DNA from: Rutstroemia sp. NJR-2017a BVV2
Lineage: Eukaryota > Ascomycota > Leotiomycetes > Helotiales > Rutstroemiaceae
DNA: 64,000 nucleotides
Reading direction: 5' to 3'
Assembly (NCBI GenBank): GCA_002946415.1
Contig: NJPS01000042.1
Coordinates: 372,001 to 436,000, forward strand
Both the position numbers and the translations under genes were made by a program. This document shows positions 12,001-24,579 of the stretch, piece by piece; positions within the stretch are counted from its first letter, which is position 1, and every line of letters starts with the position of its first letter. The notes beneath the pieces were generated by a model that was given only the letters and a program-made list of their open reading frames with translations, had not been told where the DNA came from and made no database searches.

Positions 12001-13532
12001 GGGCTGGACAAAAACGTCTCGGACAGTTGGCCAAATGGAAGACAGCTGAAGAAGTTGCAGCACTTATCCGTTCACTGCCCATTGAAGAGCAGCCGAAGCA
12101 GCTTATTGTTACCAGAAAAGGTCTTCTTGATCCTCTTGAGGTGCATCTGCTTGATTTCCCGAACATCTCTATCCGTGCATCAGAGCTACAATTACCTTTC
12201 CAGGCCGCCATGAAGGTCGAAAAGCTTGGAGACATGATCTTGCGTGCTACGGAGCCCCAGATGGTTTTGTTCAATCTTTATGATGAATGGCTGAAGTCGA
12301 TCTCGTCTTACACTGCATTCTCTCGTCTGATTCTTATTCTCCGTGCCCTTCACGTCAACCAGGATAAGACGAAACTACTGTTACGACCTGATAAGACCGT
12401 GATTACACAAGAGCATCACATTTGGCCTACGTTGTCAGATGAGGACTGGATTAAGGTGGAGACGCAGTTACGTGATCTCATCCTCAATGATTATGGCAAA
12501 AAGAACAACGTCAATACATCCAGTCTCACGAGTAGCGAAGTTCGAGACATCATTTTGGGTATGGAAATTAGTGCTCCATCCATGCAACGTCAACAGGCTG
12601 CCGAGATCGAGAAGCAACAACAAGAGCAGCAACAGCTCACGGCAGTCACGACGAAGACACAGAACGTTCATGGTGAGGATATCATTGTCACGACCACATC
12701 GCAGTTCGAACAGCAAACCTTTGCCTCTAAGACCGAGTGGAGAACAAGGGCTATTGCTACATCAAACTTGAGGACTCGTTCAAACAATATCTACATTTCT
12801 TCGGACGACATCAAGGAGGATGATCACTACACCTACATCATGCCAAAGAACATCCTAAAGAGATTCGTTACGATCGCCGATCTTCGTGTTCAGGTAGCTG
12901 GTTATCTCTACGGATCATCACCCCCTGACAATGATCAAGTGAAGGAAATCCGCTGTATTGTCATGATTCCTCAAATTGGTAGTACTCGTGATGTGCAGCT
13001 ACCTCAACAGTTACCACAACATGAATACCTCGACCAAATGGAGCCGTTAGGAATCATTCACACCGTCTCTGGGAACGAACCACCATACATGACGGCTATG
13101 GATGTGACACAACACGCTCGTTTGATGAACGCGCACAAGTCTTGGGACAAGAAGACAGTCACCATGACCGTCTCATTTACTCCGGGAAGTGTTTCATTGG
13201 CTTCCTGGGCCCTAACACCTCAAGGATACAAATGGGGTGCGGAGAACAAAGACCTTGGCAGTGACCAGCCACAAGGCTTCAGCACAAGCATGGGTGAAAA
13301 GTGCCAACTTCTTCTCAGTGACAAGATTCGCGGTTACTTCTTGGTACCTGAGATGAACACATGGAATTACAGTTTCATGGGAAGCGCCTTTGGTAATTTG
13401 GAGAAGAAGCCCATACACGTGAAGATCGATACACCTTTGCCATTCTATAACGAGCAACATCGTCCTTTACATTTCCAGAATTTCGCAGAGCTGGAGGACA
13501 TCTGGGTCGACCGTGAAGACACCTTCGCATAG
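6090..13532 (+). CDS. PRP8: Pre-mRNA splicing factor Prp8 (U5 snRNP core)
   Basis: Two exons, 6090-10783 and 11135-13532, giving 2363 residues, close to the family length of about 2335-2415. Prp8 is the scaffold of the spliceosome active site and contacts U5 and U6 snRNA and both splice sites. Start chosen at [11 protein letters not shown], because the proline-rich head is typical and upstream in-frame codons lack ATG. Parts visible in order: proline-rich head (1-45), the PRO8NT region, the large central block with [11 protein letters not shown] (about 665), the reverse-transcriptase-like and linker region (about 800-1650), the endonuclease-like and RNase H-like domains (about 1650-2070), and the C-terminal MPN/Jab1 domain (about 2110-2363) ending in a WVDREDTFA tail, the counterpart of the family DRED tail. 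The single 351-base intron splits the Trp-Trp-Ser-Pro motif and has a CTGAC branch-like site about 20 bases before its acceptor. No intein is present. Confidence 0.97.
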
Positions 13533-16500
13533 ATATTCTACGGTGTACGCAAGGAGGATAGTTATGTTCAAACTGGTGATTTGGGAGGGGCTAGGAATTG
13601 GGCGGATGAGAGTTCAGCGTTGGATTGTATCAAATTTGAATTTCTGGTCTTGGGGCGTTTGAGGCGGACGCGCACTGTAACAATGTAATCATCTGTAAAA
13701 AACAAGAAATACCTAGCTATGAATGAAATGATCATGAGAATAGTCACAAAGACGTGGTTAATGCACTATGCGGAAAGCTTCTTCACTTACCGCTTTTTCT
13801 GTTAGACTTGATCTCACTCTCACCGTAAAAGTTTTATCTAACCCATCTAACCCACTGTTACACAACGATACCCTCGCCCCTTTTGTTGTCGCATTTGGAA
13901 CGTGCAAAGTGTCTGATCGGCGGCCGCACGATTTCCGTCATGGTACGGCCCACCAGGTCTGTGCAACGCGAAATGGAATTCGGATATGATGATGTAGAAT
14001 GGGATGGCTGCCTGCATGCAAAGAATGGATTGCATACCGGCATGAAAAGGATCTGAAGATCCTACGTCGGATGCTGCCATCATACATCATCATACGGGTA
14101 TGTCAGATCTTATAAATCAATGTTGCAGTAGCCAAACGTATATTGGATATTTGGGGGCGGACTGGTTCAATGATATTGCATAGTTACGATGAGGCGTTCG
14201 CGAGGCTTTCCACGCCCCAAATCATTTCTACTTTGTTCTGCTCCTTCACTCGTTCTGAGACCTGCAGCGACAGTCCCTGGTGGCTTCCAATCGATTTGTT
14301 GTAAATGAAGGCTGTATGCAGGCCCCACCACCGTTTTAATGCGTAACCTTACCTCAGATAAAATGCATATGGGTACTTTTTGTACCAAGTTGTGATTTGT
14401 TCACATCGCTACTGCCATAGTCGGGTACCGACTGTAAACATCATCATGTATATGTATGTACTTCGTATATCTTGTAGACATTGATCGTAAAGAGGACAAA
14501 GACGCTTCTGTTGTCTGAATCCATCTGTCTGCGTTAGCATCCATCCCACTCGACTTAGTAGAGATCTCAGCAATCAATAAAGAAGATAAGGAAAGAGGAT
14601 CTTCAGACATATTATTGTGGTCCCCCTCATCATTCGCTCTCGCTTCCCTCCGAGCGTCGGAAGTATTCTAGCAGAAGGACTTCGTGCGGATCCGTGGAAA
14701 CTATCAAATGTTTCTAGAACTATTCCTAGTCCTAGTAACCAGTCCCAGTCCTCGCGGTGGCCCTTACTCTGAGCTACTTCGTACAGTATTCCGTGTCTTT
14801 CTTTTCCTGCCCGCCCAAGTCACTCTCCTCCTCCACCCCTTCGATCTCATTGGTCTGGTTCCGTTCCTTTCGTCCATTTCCTCCGCTATTCAATACACTC
14901 GACACTCACTCTTCATCTAGATCAGAATCTACATCTAAATCAGATACTGCATTGAACTGCAGAACTACAGTACGTACACCATCGTCAATCGCCTAATCGC
15001 GCGTGCCTACGACTCATACCAGGTAGCTCGACAGTAGTATTGCATTGTACGTGGATTCGCATCTCTACACCGTACCAGGCATGGACAGACCACCGCTCTG
15101 GTGAGATGGGAATGGAGATGTACGGAGGTACATTCATTGTGCAGAGGTACTCACTTCCAGTCTGAGCAATTCGATACTTGGGGTATTCAGCTCCGCGATC
15201 CTCTTCCCCTGGTCTGCAGTTGGACAATTTCACAATTCTCATGCTTCTCATGCTTCTCATGCTCAGCCATGCCTGGTTCGCTCCCCTTTTCTCGCTCTTA
15301 CGGCTAATTAGGTAAGGAGGTGTAAGGCTGTTGTTGCTGTTGGGTTGCTTTTACCCTTTACCGGTTTCTTTTTTTCCCTTATCATCCATCCGTATCCATG
15401 ACATATTACTTTTCTCGAAGGGTTACAGACCCTTGGAATGCTCGTCAATGCCTTAAAGAACAAAGTCCATCAGCATGAATCGGTAATGTCCTGAACCAAT
15501 TTCATCAATCTTAACCAGTCTCTAACTGGAGAGCAACAGGGCATGGTGTATGGACTCGTTCGGCGCGTTCTCCAGAAAATACTGGGGACTCTAGCCCTTT
15601 GGAGTCGATTGGGGGCTTTCATGGTGTCATTCGTGCATTTCTCTAATATCAACCGAACTTACTTCCAGTATAGGCACAGGCACATTAGGCGCAGGATGGG
15701 TAGGCACACGCAACAATTGATTATTCCAGATTAGAATTATCTGCAGCGTGGATCATGAGAGCGATCATTAGGCCTTCTATCGACCTTCTTCAGCCCTTCT
15801 GCCGCTGTGGGTTAACCACTAACCGGCCAGCTTGTCCTACCACGGCCACGGCTTATTTGACTAAATTTTGACATGGTTACAGTACGGCGTATGGTAGGGC
15901 CAGGGCCACCGCTCCAGACAGACGTACCAAGGCAAGACAAGACTAAACTGCACAGGGACAATGTCGCTGTGTGCTTCGTACTTCGTACTTCCTCCGCCAT
16001 ACCGTGCACTTAGTTCTGAGAGGCAGTGAGGCACATGTTGCCTGTTCCTAGATGTCCCTAGATGTTCCTGGGTAGGTGCTGTATCTATACCTTACCGTGT
16101 ACCTTACCGTGCTACCTCAGTTATTTGCGGTAGAGCGTCATTTTAGCTCTTGCCCACTATTGATCGTGGATCAATCAGATCCAGCGGATCGACTAGAAAT
16201 CTCCTATACGATTTAGCAGGAAACAAATGAGGCCAGAGCTAGCAGCGAGGGAACAAGGGAGAAAAACATTTCCATGTTTCTTAGCCTTCGTTCTTCTCGG
16301 AGATTTCTTTTTCTATCGCAAGGATAATTGTTCATTTGGACCGGCAGGCACACCAGTCACACCACACGCGCTCACACGCTCACACCAACTCGCTCGCTCG
16401 CTCCCACCACCAATACGCTTACCAAACACCCACCCACCCCATAACCCATACATACAGTGTCGCACACACAGAAACAACATGCACACTACATGGTGCGCCA

Positions 16501-17703
16501 GGGACACCCAGGCTCAGGAACGAACCACCCCAGAGGCGCAACCGGCTTGTGACAGGGTAATTGAAATCATTTATCGCCTTCCTTCTCTCTTTTTAGCAAA
16601 ATGCTCTCTGGGCATACGAAAGCATGCTTAGGTGCAATGGCAAAGCATTATTTTGCCATCTGCTCTTCATCTCCGTTCGCCAATCAATGGCTCGCCCTAT
16701 CACCGTCTCCTCTGCAGCTCTACTATTTTTATACCCCATATCCCTGTGCATAAACCGCTTCCGCTATTATTCATGCTTTACACCCGGAAAGAGGCCGCAG
16801 CACCATGGCCCATGACCGTCCTGGTGGTTGGTTCTCCACAGTTCGAGGGGGAAAGGGTTTTGCAGTCTGCAGTGATGAAGTTCATCCAGGAGTTGAGATG
16901 GTTGGAATAGAGGTGGGGACTCACCCCTGCTTGCCGGTTTCTAGTCTCGCCACAACTCTTTCCTTGTTTCAAAAGCTTCTATACTTCTTCGAGAGCTTAA
17001 TGCCCTGAGGATCTAACCCACTCTGCCTACTTTGAACAGCAATCCCACCTAGTAGATCTGGTATCCCTTGTCTTGTCAAGCTGCTTTGGATATCCACGCT
17101 GGGCACGTAGCAAGCATCGGCTCGGATCTTCTCCTCTTGGGACCCCAATTGGGAAACTAAGCATAATCCGAACTGGATCCTCCCTCCCCGGCATAGCACA
17201 GGACGTTGCTAAAAGTTCTGCCAACATGCATTGCGCAACACAGATGCCGTTGCAAATCAGCGGAGCGCTTTGGGTCATTTAATCACTACCCTACGCCATT
17301 GATGTCTATGCAAACCTAATTGAAAAGATCAGACGACAGTTAAATGCTAATGACTCCCCCCTTCTTATTCCCCTCTCTTTTGCTATATCATATATCATCA
17401 TCCCGCTGTTCTACCGCGTAACGGGTCCTCGCAAAGAAGTTACCGGTGAAGGGCTGGACGAATATTTTGTTTTGAGTCTAATTCGCATATTGCCCGGGAA
17501 TGCTTTATTTCGGCTCTCACCTATATCACGGCGTCATATAGAGATTTGCGAAACGCGCACAGTCACTTTTACACAGTAACAACAAGCAAAACAAAACCAC
17601 CGCAAGCGTTCTAGAAACACAACGCGATCCAGCAATACTTCAACACGCTCAAATTTTACCCCCAGCGACCTGCGAAAGCAGTTCGCTGTGGCGGGATCCA
17701 TGC
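13533..17703. other. 4.2-kb stretch without a recognisable gene
   Basis: Lies between the PRP8 stop and the Myb gene start, both on the plus strand. Frames here are short (60-134 codons), overlap on both strands and look like chance reading. The last 1.5 kb is rich in CACAC/CTCGCTCG runs (16.36-16.45 kb) and may hold a long 5' leader or promoter for the Myb gene. A 9-bp triplicated repeat lies at 15237-15263. No tRNA or transposon was seen. Confidence 0.4.
15237..15263. repeat. Short tandem repeat, 9-bp unit x3
   Basis: Three perfect copies of TCTCATGCT in intergenic DNA. Confidence 0.9.
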
Positions 17704-18921
17704 ATGTCTGGATATTCACGCCACGATCCAGGACACGATCCTTATATCGACTATGCAGCTCAGTCCGGAGAACACCCCGAGGAGCGCGTTTACGGGTCGC
17801 ATCACCCAGAGCTGCAACAAGTTGGTGCACCCAATCTCGAATCTCTTCAGCTGGGAGCGCATCATCAACAGCAGCAGCAGCAGCAGCAAAGACAGCCGCA
17901 ACAGCAACAGCACCATCACCAAGTTTTATTAGATCCACACGGCATGGCCCACCATCAGCCCCCGCAGTATGGTGGTGGGCAGCAAATGAGGGGCTACATG
18001 GGCGCGCCGATACAACAGCAATCATCTGTAAGCAAGAGACCAAGACCGCATGATGATCTGGGGATGGACATTGGCGGGGTGCAGGAGGGACAGATGCATG
18101 GGGAGATGGCAGGCATGCCTTCACAGATGCCTCAACAAAGTCTGGGTGGTTATGGCGGTCCACCGCAAGCCTTTCACAGTCACGCATTGCCAAACCAAGG
18201 ACCTCGAGGATCTAAGATGCCTCGTCTTGGCGAACTTTCAGATTCAAGTATGATGTCCCAAGGTGCGCCCAGTGTGGTCGGGACAGCCGGGATGCCACCA
18301 CCTGCTCCTCGACCGCGCGGACCGAAGTTGAAGTTTACGCCTGAAGATGATCAGTTACTTGTGGATTTGAAGGAGAATAAGTCTTTGACTTGGAAGCAGA
18401 TTGCCGAGTTCTTCCCGGGGCGCTCGTCGGGCACTCTACAAGTTCGTTACTGTACCAAGTTAAAGGCTAAGACAACACAATGGACAGACGAGACAGTGAG
18501 AACCCTTGCAATGCTGAGAAGATCACCGCATCGATGGCTAACACTATGTTACAGGTACAAAAACTGCGGACTGCAGTCCACGATTACGAACAAGAAAAGT
18601 GGCGGATTGTAGCACAGAAGGTGGGAACTGGATTCACATCTGCCGCTTGCAAAGACAAGTGGACCGAATTGGTGAGTCTATTCTTCCTCTTCATTCTGTT
18701 CCTCATTTCTCGCAATATCTACCAATTTTGGACTTGAAGCGCATAATGATCAATGCGCACTTTCCTCTTCAATGCATTTGGCCTGAACTAGCTCCCGTCC
18801 GTCATTTGTCATTTTCTTCATCCTATCGTCTCACACAAAGCTAATGCATTCTAAACCATAGATTGGCGGCTCAGAGTCTCCAGATCCAGAAGAAACTCTC
18901 CCACCAGATGCCGAGTATTAA
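17704..18921 (+). CDS. Myb/SANT-type DNA-binding protein, glutamine-rich
   Basis: Three exons, 17704-18495, 18555-18671 and 18862-18921, giving 322 residues; donors are GTGAGA and GTGAGT. The N-terminal 200 residues are low-complexity, with a Gln/His run (about 56-75) encoded by a CAG-rich tract, and are Gly/Met/Pro-rich. A Myb-like helix-turn-helix block begins near residue 205 (KFTPEDDQLLVDLKENKSLTW) and continues with WKQIAEFFPGRSSGTLQVRYCTKLKAK. A second SANT-like unit spans the first intron (KLRTAVHDYEQEKWRIVAQKVG). The short last exon is acidic. This suggests a nuclear transcriptional regulator; the target genes are unknown. The start at 17704 is the first ATG in this frame; an overlapping ATG at 17700 is in another frame. 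The splice joins keep the predicted helices continuous, which supports them. Confidence 0.8.
17866..17912 (+). repeat. CAG/CAA trinucleotide tract coding for poly-Gln
   Basis: Imperfect CAG/CAA run inside the Myb gene coding a Gln-rich segment; likely to be length-variable between strains (inference). Confidence 0.8.
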
Positions 18922-19542
18922 TTAGCCTGGACTTTTGTTGTCTTTCCAGCGGGCGGTACGCGCTACAGCCAAAAAAAAACTATAATCGCTCAAACATGGA
19001 ACCCCCTCGCTCAACTCGCGCTCCTCCATCAATGTCTCGTCTTGTCTCCATCTCGCACAGACGGCGTCCCTTTAATGCCTTTACCTTTGCTCGAGCTTTC
19101 CAGCCGCACTACGGCACGTCTTCCGAATTGGTCATCTTCTCGTAATACTCCACTCCAGACTCATCTCGACTCGACTCCGTCTACTTTCCTTTGTCTAGTG
19201 CGACTTACATACATATATACATACAATACATAGTACGCCATATACTGTACAACGAACCCGCTAATTCCAACACCATCTCCATCATCATCACATCATACAC
19301 ATACACGAAAACAAGCGCGACTGGTTCGCGCTTTGGTTGTTGCGTCTCCCCTTTTCCTTGGCCTCGCTTTCATTACTCATATACAAACACGTTAATTGCA
19401 CAGCACGAAGAAAGAAGCGAGCTGGTGTTATTTTTTTGCTTAGCGCTAGGTAGATGGGGTGAGCAAGCAAGCAGTTTGCACGCTTGGCCTTTTTATATTA
19501 TTATTTATATTTTTTTCACGACACACGCCGGATTGGTTGGTT

Positions 19543-19574
19543 GGGTGGGCGGGCAGGTGGGTGGGTGGGATGGG
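19543..19574 (+). other. G-quadruplex-capable tract
   Basis: Six GGG runs separated by 1-6 bases on the plus strand, the coding strand of the upstream Myb gene, about 620 bases after its stop. A second G-rich run with two GGGGGG blocks follows at about 19627-19650. It fits the usual G3+ N1-7 quadruplex pattern; folding is inferred. Confidence 0.75.
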
Positions 19575-20733
19575 CTCTTTGGGAGGATATATATTGGGAC
19601 GAAATACTGTTTGTTGATATGAAAACGGGGGGAAAGGGGGGCAAGGGCAAAAAATATGAGGCGTCTTTTTTTTTTCTTTTCTTTGTAGATTGGGGAGGGA
19701 GGCAGGGGGCAAGGAAATACCAGGAGGGAGAAGTCACTATATGTTCTTGACGAAGGAAGATGAAGATGTGGTTTAATGCTCCTGTTTTTCTCTTTTACAT
19801 TTTCTTGTTTTTGTGTGTAGCTTGTTTCTTTTCTTTTCTTTGTCTGTTTGGCCTGCCTACTTTTCTGACGGGTTTCTGGATGAAACTACGTACGTACTAT
19901 TAAGATATACCCACTTCACACGAAAATTCTTATACTTCTTTTCTGCAGACTGCAATTTTATATACAATGGAACGAGAAGAAAGACTTGGTGCATTGGGGG
20001 GGTGTGAGAGAGGGAGATGTGGGAGGGCTTAATATGGTTTGCTGTGTGTGATTTCGTCTTTGGATGGAGTGGACTGGGAAGGGGAGAGGTGGAAGAATGG
20101 GAGAGGAAGGGGAAAAAGAATTGGCAGAGAGGGTGAGAAATGGGAACATGAAGATATACACTACTGTGCTGGCACAACTATTGTCATCACCACCGTAGAA
20201 ATAGGATATCTAGAAGTGATGACAACGCAACTTATCATACAATTCATTCGTGAGAAGACAACGGCAGAGTGTGAGCGCCGTGAAGGAACAAGAACCCAGG
20301 TCTGCATATATTTCTACACATGATAATATTCGGCATCCATCTCGACTCGCCGCACTCCACTCCACACAACAATTCCAAAACACTAACTCTCTGCTCCTCC
20401 ACGACTTTCACATATCTCATCTCACTCACTCACCACCCAACCATCCGCTCAGCAACCCCACCCAACCGCTCACCAAAATTTTTCTCTCACCGCCTACACC
20501 CTACCGCCTAACCGACCGCCTACGCTATACAAAGCCGCTAGTTCTAGACCCCCAATCCGCATCCGAACTAAGCACAAGGGGGGGCGCGGTTTCAGTTTCG
20601 GATAGACGAGAATCCGAGACGAGACGTTGGGTTCAGTTGACTCGACTTGAATTTTCGGCTAGATTTACCGGCAGATGTGTGGTGTGGTAATTCGGAGTGA
20701 GGAATTTGGAGATTTTTTGTTGCATGCAGGCTT

Positions 20734-20790
20734 CTGATTGGCTGGGAAGGGGGAAAGGGGGAGGGAATTTGTTATTGGTTATTGGTTACC
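20734..20790. promoter_or_regulatory. Cluster of inverted CCAAT boxes
   Basis: ATTGG (CCAAT on the minus strand) occurs at 20737-20741, 20774-20778 and 20781-20785, with another at 20934-20938. A G-rich run lies between the first two. CCAAT is the binding core of the fungal HAP/CBC complex. No gene start is recognised close by, so the role is unclear. Confidence 0.35.
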
Positions 20791-22917
20791 AGGAGACGGA
20801 GATGATTTGGAGAGTTCGCGTATTTGGTTTGTGAAGGAGGGAGGGAGATGTGGAGAGGGAGTGGACGGGATTGGCATGGATTGGGTGATCTAGTTGTGTT
20901 TACTTTTCAGAACTTGATATATGCCTGGGGATGATTGGCTTTCGCGACTTGAACGAAGGAATGCTGCAGTTTGACAAAGCAGATAGATGCAAGGTGTCAG
21001 GTCACCGCGAGGACGCAGGCTGTAAGATGCGCGATTTGCAATGCGCCTGATTATGAAAGTATGCCAACACCAGTGCTACCCTTGGTTGGCCTACTTCTGA
21101 GCTTGACGCCCTCTCACGCGATGCAGGAAAGGACTTCATGCGGCAACCGCCGAGATCGCCGTGCCGTAGTTCTTGCCTTTTTGGGAGAACTGAATGTGCC
21201 ATGTGTATATTACTTGGTGGCAAGAAGACTTGAACGGAGAGGTGCCCGACTGCACTTGCCGGGACGGGAAAGAAGAAATGATGGATGAAATGATTGGCCA
21301 GATAGAGGACAGGTTATGGTGACGCGAACTGAGGCACAGTCGGGGACGGGATGTCAGATTTAGGTTGTGTCACATATGGACTTAGGGAATAAGCGAACTG
21401 ATGGAGTTTGATGGAGTGGAGTGAAGGATGGAACGGTTTGGGCTGGTTGTGCGTATGTCAGTCAGGAGTAGGAGTGGCAAAGTGGACGTGGACGAGCAAG
21501 CAAGTTTCTGCATCTACATTAATCTCGCGTCAAGGCCACCGATCCAGAGGGCATGGCGTTGCCAAGAAAGAAGATAAGTCTGAGGAAATCACATATTGTT
21601 GCTTAACAATCATCTTTTCCAAGTATGCATGATAATGTCAGGGAAGGCGTTAGCCGGACTCCTTCGTCTTGCTTCAACTGGTCAAGATTGGCTTTGCCCG
21701 GCCAACTTCATGCTTGATATCAGGCCATTCGCCCATTCCACGAACTCAGTCCCGTGCCACCCATTATGCGGAGTACTGGTTCCTATAGCCTACTAGAATG
21801 GCAACACAACTCTCATGTCATATTCAACTCGGGCGGATCGTCCCCCCTTCCGCGGCTGTGCATTGGCGAATCCACCGCAGAAGTCTTTCATCACTTGATC
21901 AACAGAGTTCAACCATATCGCATGAGCATGCAGTCAGTTCCTGCAGAAAGGCACCAGCGTAACAATCCGAGAAGCAGCACTTTGCCCCCTCTTCACCGCA
22001 TATTGCAACCGACGAGTCCTATTCGTAGGGCGCAAAATTGAGTAGACGCAATGCAATCAAAAGTGAGCGCTTGCCCCATACTATGTTGTCCATCAAACTT
22101 GGAACGAATAATCTAATGCCGGGCAATAGTGGAAAAAAAGTCAGGAACCTTGACTTTAAAGCCTTAACAGAAACTCTCCGCACTCCCTCGTAACACCAAT
22201 GCCGGTGGTGTTATGCGAACGTACCGGTACAAGTGGCGGTGATGACTTCACGTACTGTTACCAGGAATGTTGGGTGAACGGCCACCAGTGAGGTTAAAGC
22301 TCGCCCTTGCATATGGGGTTATAGCGATGGAGATATACACCAGGGTGCAGCGCTGACTGCATAGTCACAGGAAACCTCATCTTGAACGGCTTCGTTGGGA
22401 CTGAAGAACTGCTCGTTTAGGAAAAATTTTCGGATATAGATAGGAGTGTTCCGTCGGATATGAATATCCGCCGAATTTGGTCGCATTATTGAAGAGGATT
22501 TGTCCTGTTTTGTATTCTAGGTTGTCGTGAAGGAAATGAAAAAGGAAAAACACTACCTACTCGAACGTACCTCCACAACACTGGATGAGAAGATTGCGAC
22601 AAAGGTAATCAGATTGAAGAAGCACCCAAGTAACTCAGGAAAGCCAACCAACTTTGGTTTTTGGCGTACTTCATGGAAATGTTAACGATGTTCGCGCATC
22701 TTGAAGTCGAAGTTAAGTCGACAGAAAAGATGAATTGGATCACCAGCCACTACACGTGATCTGCGATGATACAAATTCCGCTGACTCATCACCTACGAAA
22801 CCACCACTCACCCACCTCACTAGCGGCATCACGGCTGTTAACCTCAAAAATACCAAAGACGAAATCGTACGACCGCATCTCCCCTCCACCGACGACCAAT
22901 TGACCCCTCCACCCACG

Positions 22918-23849
22918 ATGTTTCTCCAACGATCCGCCATTGCTGCCGCTCGCCGCGTCGCAGTTACTCCCGCCGTGAGGAGGAGCTTTGCTACTTCCAT
23001 GGTGCGCCGTACGTCCCCTCCTCCGCAACCCAAACTTGATCTTGAAACTGGTGGTGTTGATACGGAACCCTGGGATCATTGGAAGGGTCAGAGAAGCTGC
23101 ATACGAGTTATAAGCTAATGTGTACCGCGCACAGGAGATGTAGGACTACCGGGCGGAGCTAGCAAGACACAGATTAAGAAGTTCGAAGGTACATGATATC
23201 AGCAAACTCAAGCGCAACTCAACCGAACGTGGATGGGACTGATAAGTCGAACCTTAGAAATCAAGAACGAAGCCGATCTTGTCGGACCTGGTGCCGCACC
23301 AGGAACTATCCCCACCGATTATGAACAAGCAACTGGTTTGGAGCGTCTCGAAATCCTCGGAAAGATGCAGGGTGTGGATGTTTTTGACATGAAGCCTTTG
23401 GACTCTTCGCGCAAAGGTACGGATGGGGTCTCTATCAGCTTAGAAGAAGGGGATGTCATGGGAAGAAACGAATCAGGTCGTTAATACTCGTTTTCTACAG
23501 GTACCTTGGACAACCCAATTATCGTCAAATCGTACGGTGACGAGCAATATGCCGGTTGCACTGGCTACCCTGTCGACTCCCACATTACCATCTGGCTCGC
23601 TGTATGTGTCTCCTCTATCCCCAGCTAGTGTGGCTCTCTCTATCGCGTATAACCATATTAACCATGTCCTAGATGTCCCGCGACCGCCCCGTCGAGCGCT
23701 GCCCAGAGTGCGGAAATGTCCTCAAGATGGAATATGTAGGACCAACAGAAGATGTGCACGACCACCACCACGAGGCCCACCCTGATGGACACCACAACTT
23801 CGAGGAGCCCAAGACCTTCGCTGATTTCGTTAAGCCCGAATACCGGTAA
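22918..23849 (+). CDS. COX4: Cytochrome c oxidase subunit 4 (Cox4, mammalian subunit Vb homologue)
   Basis: Five exons, 22918-23086, 23135-23188, 23258-23416, 23501-23601 and 23673-23849, giving 219 residues with phases matching. It is a nuclear-encoded structural subunit of respiratory complex IV on the matrix side of the inner membrane. The product opens with an Arg/Ala-rich mitochondrial presequence (about 1-30) with no acidic residue. The zinc site is visible as Cys147 and His155 (in GCTGYPVDSH) and Cys171/Cys174 (in RCPECG), matching the yeast Cox4 ligand pattern. The His-rich loop DHHHEAHPDGHH near the end is notable but not a known zinc site. The start is the ATG directly before the presequence; the frame is open further upstream but no ATG there gives a targeting signal. 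Donors are GTCAGA, GTACAT, GTACGG and GTATGT, several of them weak. Confidence 0.92.
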
Positions 23850-24579
23850 ATATGAAGCATTGGCATGAAGGATAGATAGAAGACTAAGATGCAGGGAATG
23901 AGAGCGGGGAGGTGGGGTTGGGAAACTGTAGTATAACATGGTGGTAGTTGGAGAATTAAATTTGTTTCGTGTTGCTGTGCTCATGATTTTTGATTGTTGT
24001 CTACATTGTATTCAAGGTAAATTACTAAACAGGGACGTCATTTTGTTTGAGTTATTATTTTTATTTCCTAGTTCAATTGGGGTTGTTTTGACTTGCATCA
24101 ATGATCTATAGAAGCACACCGGATTTGCGAAACTTTTTATCCCATTTTCCCCGAAATTTGGTCCTCCACAATCCTCAAATTCTTCAAAACGTTTCCTTTC
24201 TAGCTTGACCTGAAAGCCCTTCCCATCTCCCTTCGTCCCTTTCATCCACTGAGCGAAAAGCCTGCACGAAGAAACTCAATAAAAGAAATAGTCAAATTCA
24301 AGCGCTAACCTCCAAATATGCTCCCTTTATGCTCCAGTTCGTGGATCGTCATCGCAATGTGCAAGTTAAAAGTGTAGTTTTGCATTATAAACAGCTTAGG
24401 ACAAAAAACATCTCGCAAGTTGGAAAAGGCTCCAACTGTTAGGATGTAGGCACACTTCGATCCATTTCCAGAATGAAGTGGGATTTGAAGTGATGGTTGT
24501 CACCAACGTATAAATACGGTAAAAGTAGAATGGTTCCATATTAGTAGAGGCGGGTTGGGAACACATCCATAAAAGAGCC
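23850..24579. other. Convergent intergenic spacer, COX4 and ABC transporter 3' ends
   Basis: Holds both 3' regions. It is AT-rich, especially 23.93-24.07 kb. Frames crossing it are short and lack any domain signal. A second minus-strand frame running to 24396 overlaps the transporter C-terminus and is rejected as a shadow. Confidence 0.4.

Larger units (their letters stand above)
18922..22917. other. 4.0-kb stretch without a recognisable gene
   Basis: Between the Myb gene stop and the COX4 start. It starts with the Myb 3' region, then has T-rich DNA (19.5 and 19.66 kb), G-rich tracts (19543-19574 and about 19627-19650), a pyrimidine-rich part near 20.35-20.55 kb and a cluster of inverted CCAAT boxes (20737-20938). 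Frames of up to 146 codons look like chance reading. An unannotated transcript is possible but not supported. Confidence 0.4.

Noticed and set aside
16227..16631. 134-codon plus-strand frame
   Set aside because: His/Thr/Pro-rich translation of CACAC/CTCG repeats; three frames are similarly open.
13768..16631. Many short frames in the 13.5-17.7 kb stretch considered as genes
   Set aside because: All are under about 135 codons, overlap each other on both strands and lack any recognisable motif or splice pattern.
17534..18193. 219-codon minus-strand frame opposite the Myb gene
   Set aside because: Antisense shadow of CAG/CAC-rich coding DNA, Ala/Val/Ser-rich, no domain.
22735..22917. Upstream in-frame extension of COX4
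   Set aside because: No ATG-led extension gives a mitochondrial presequence; the ATG at 22918 does.
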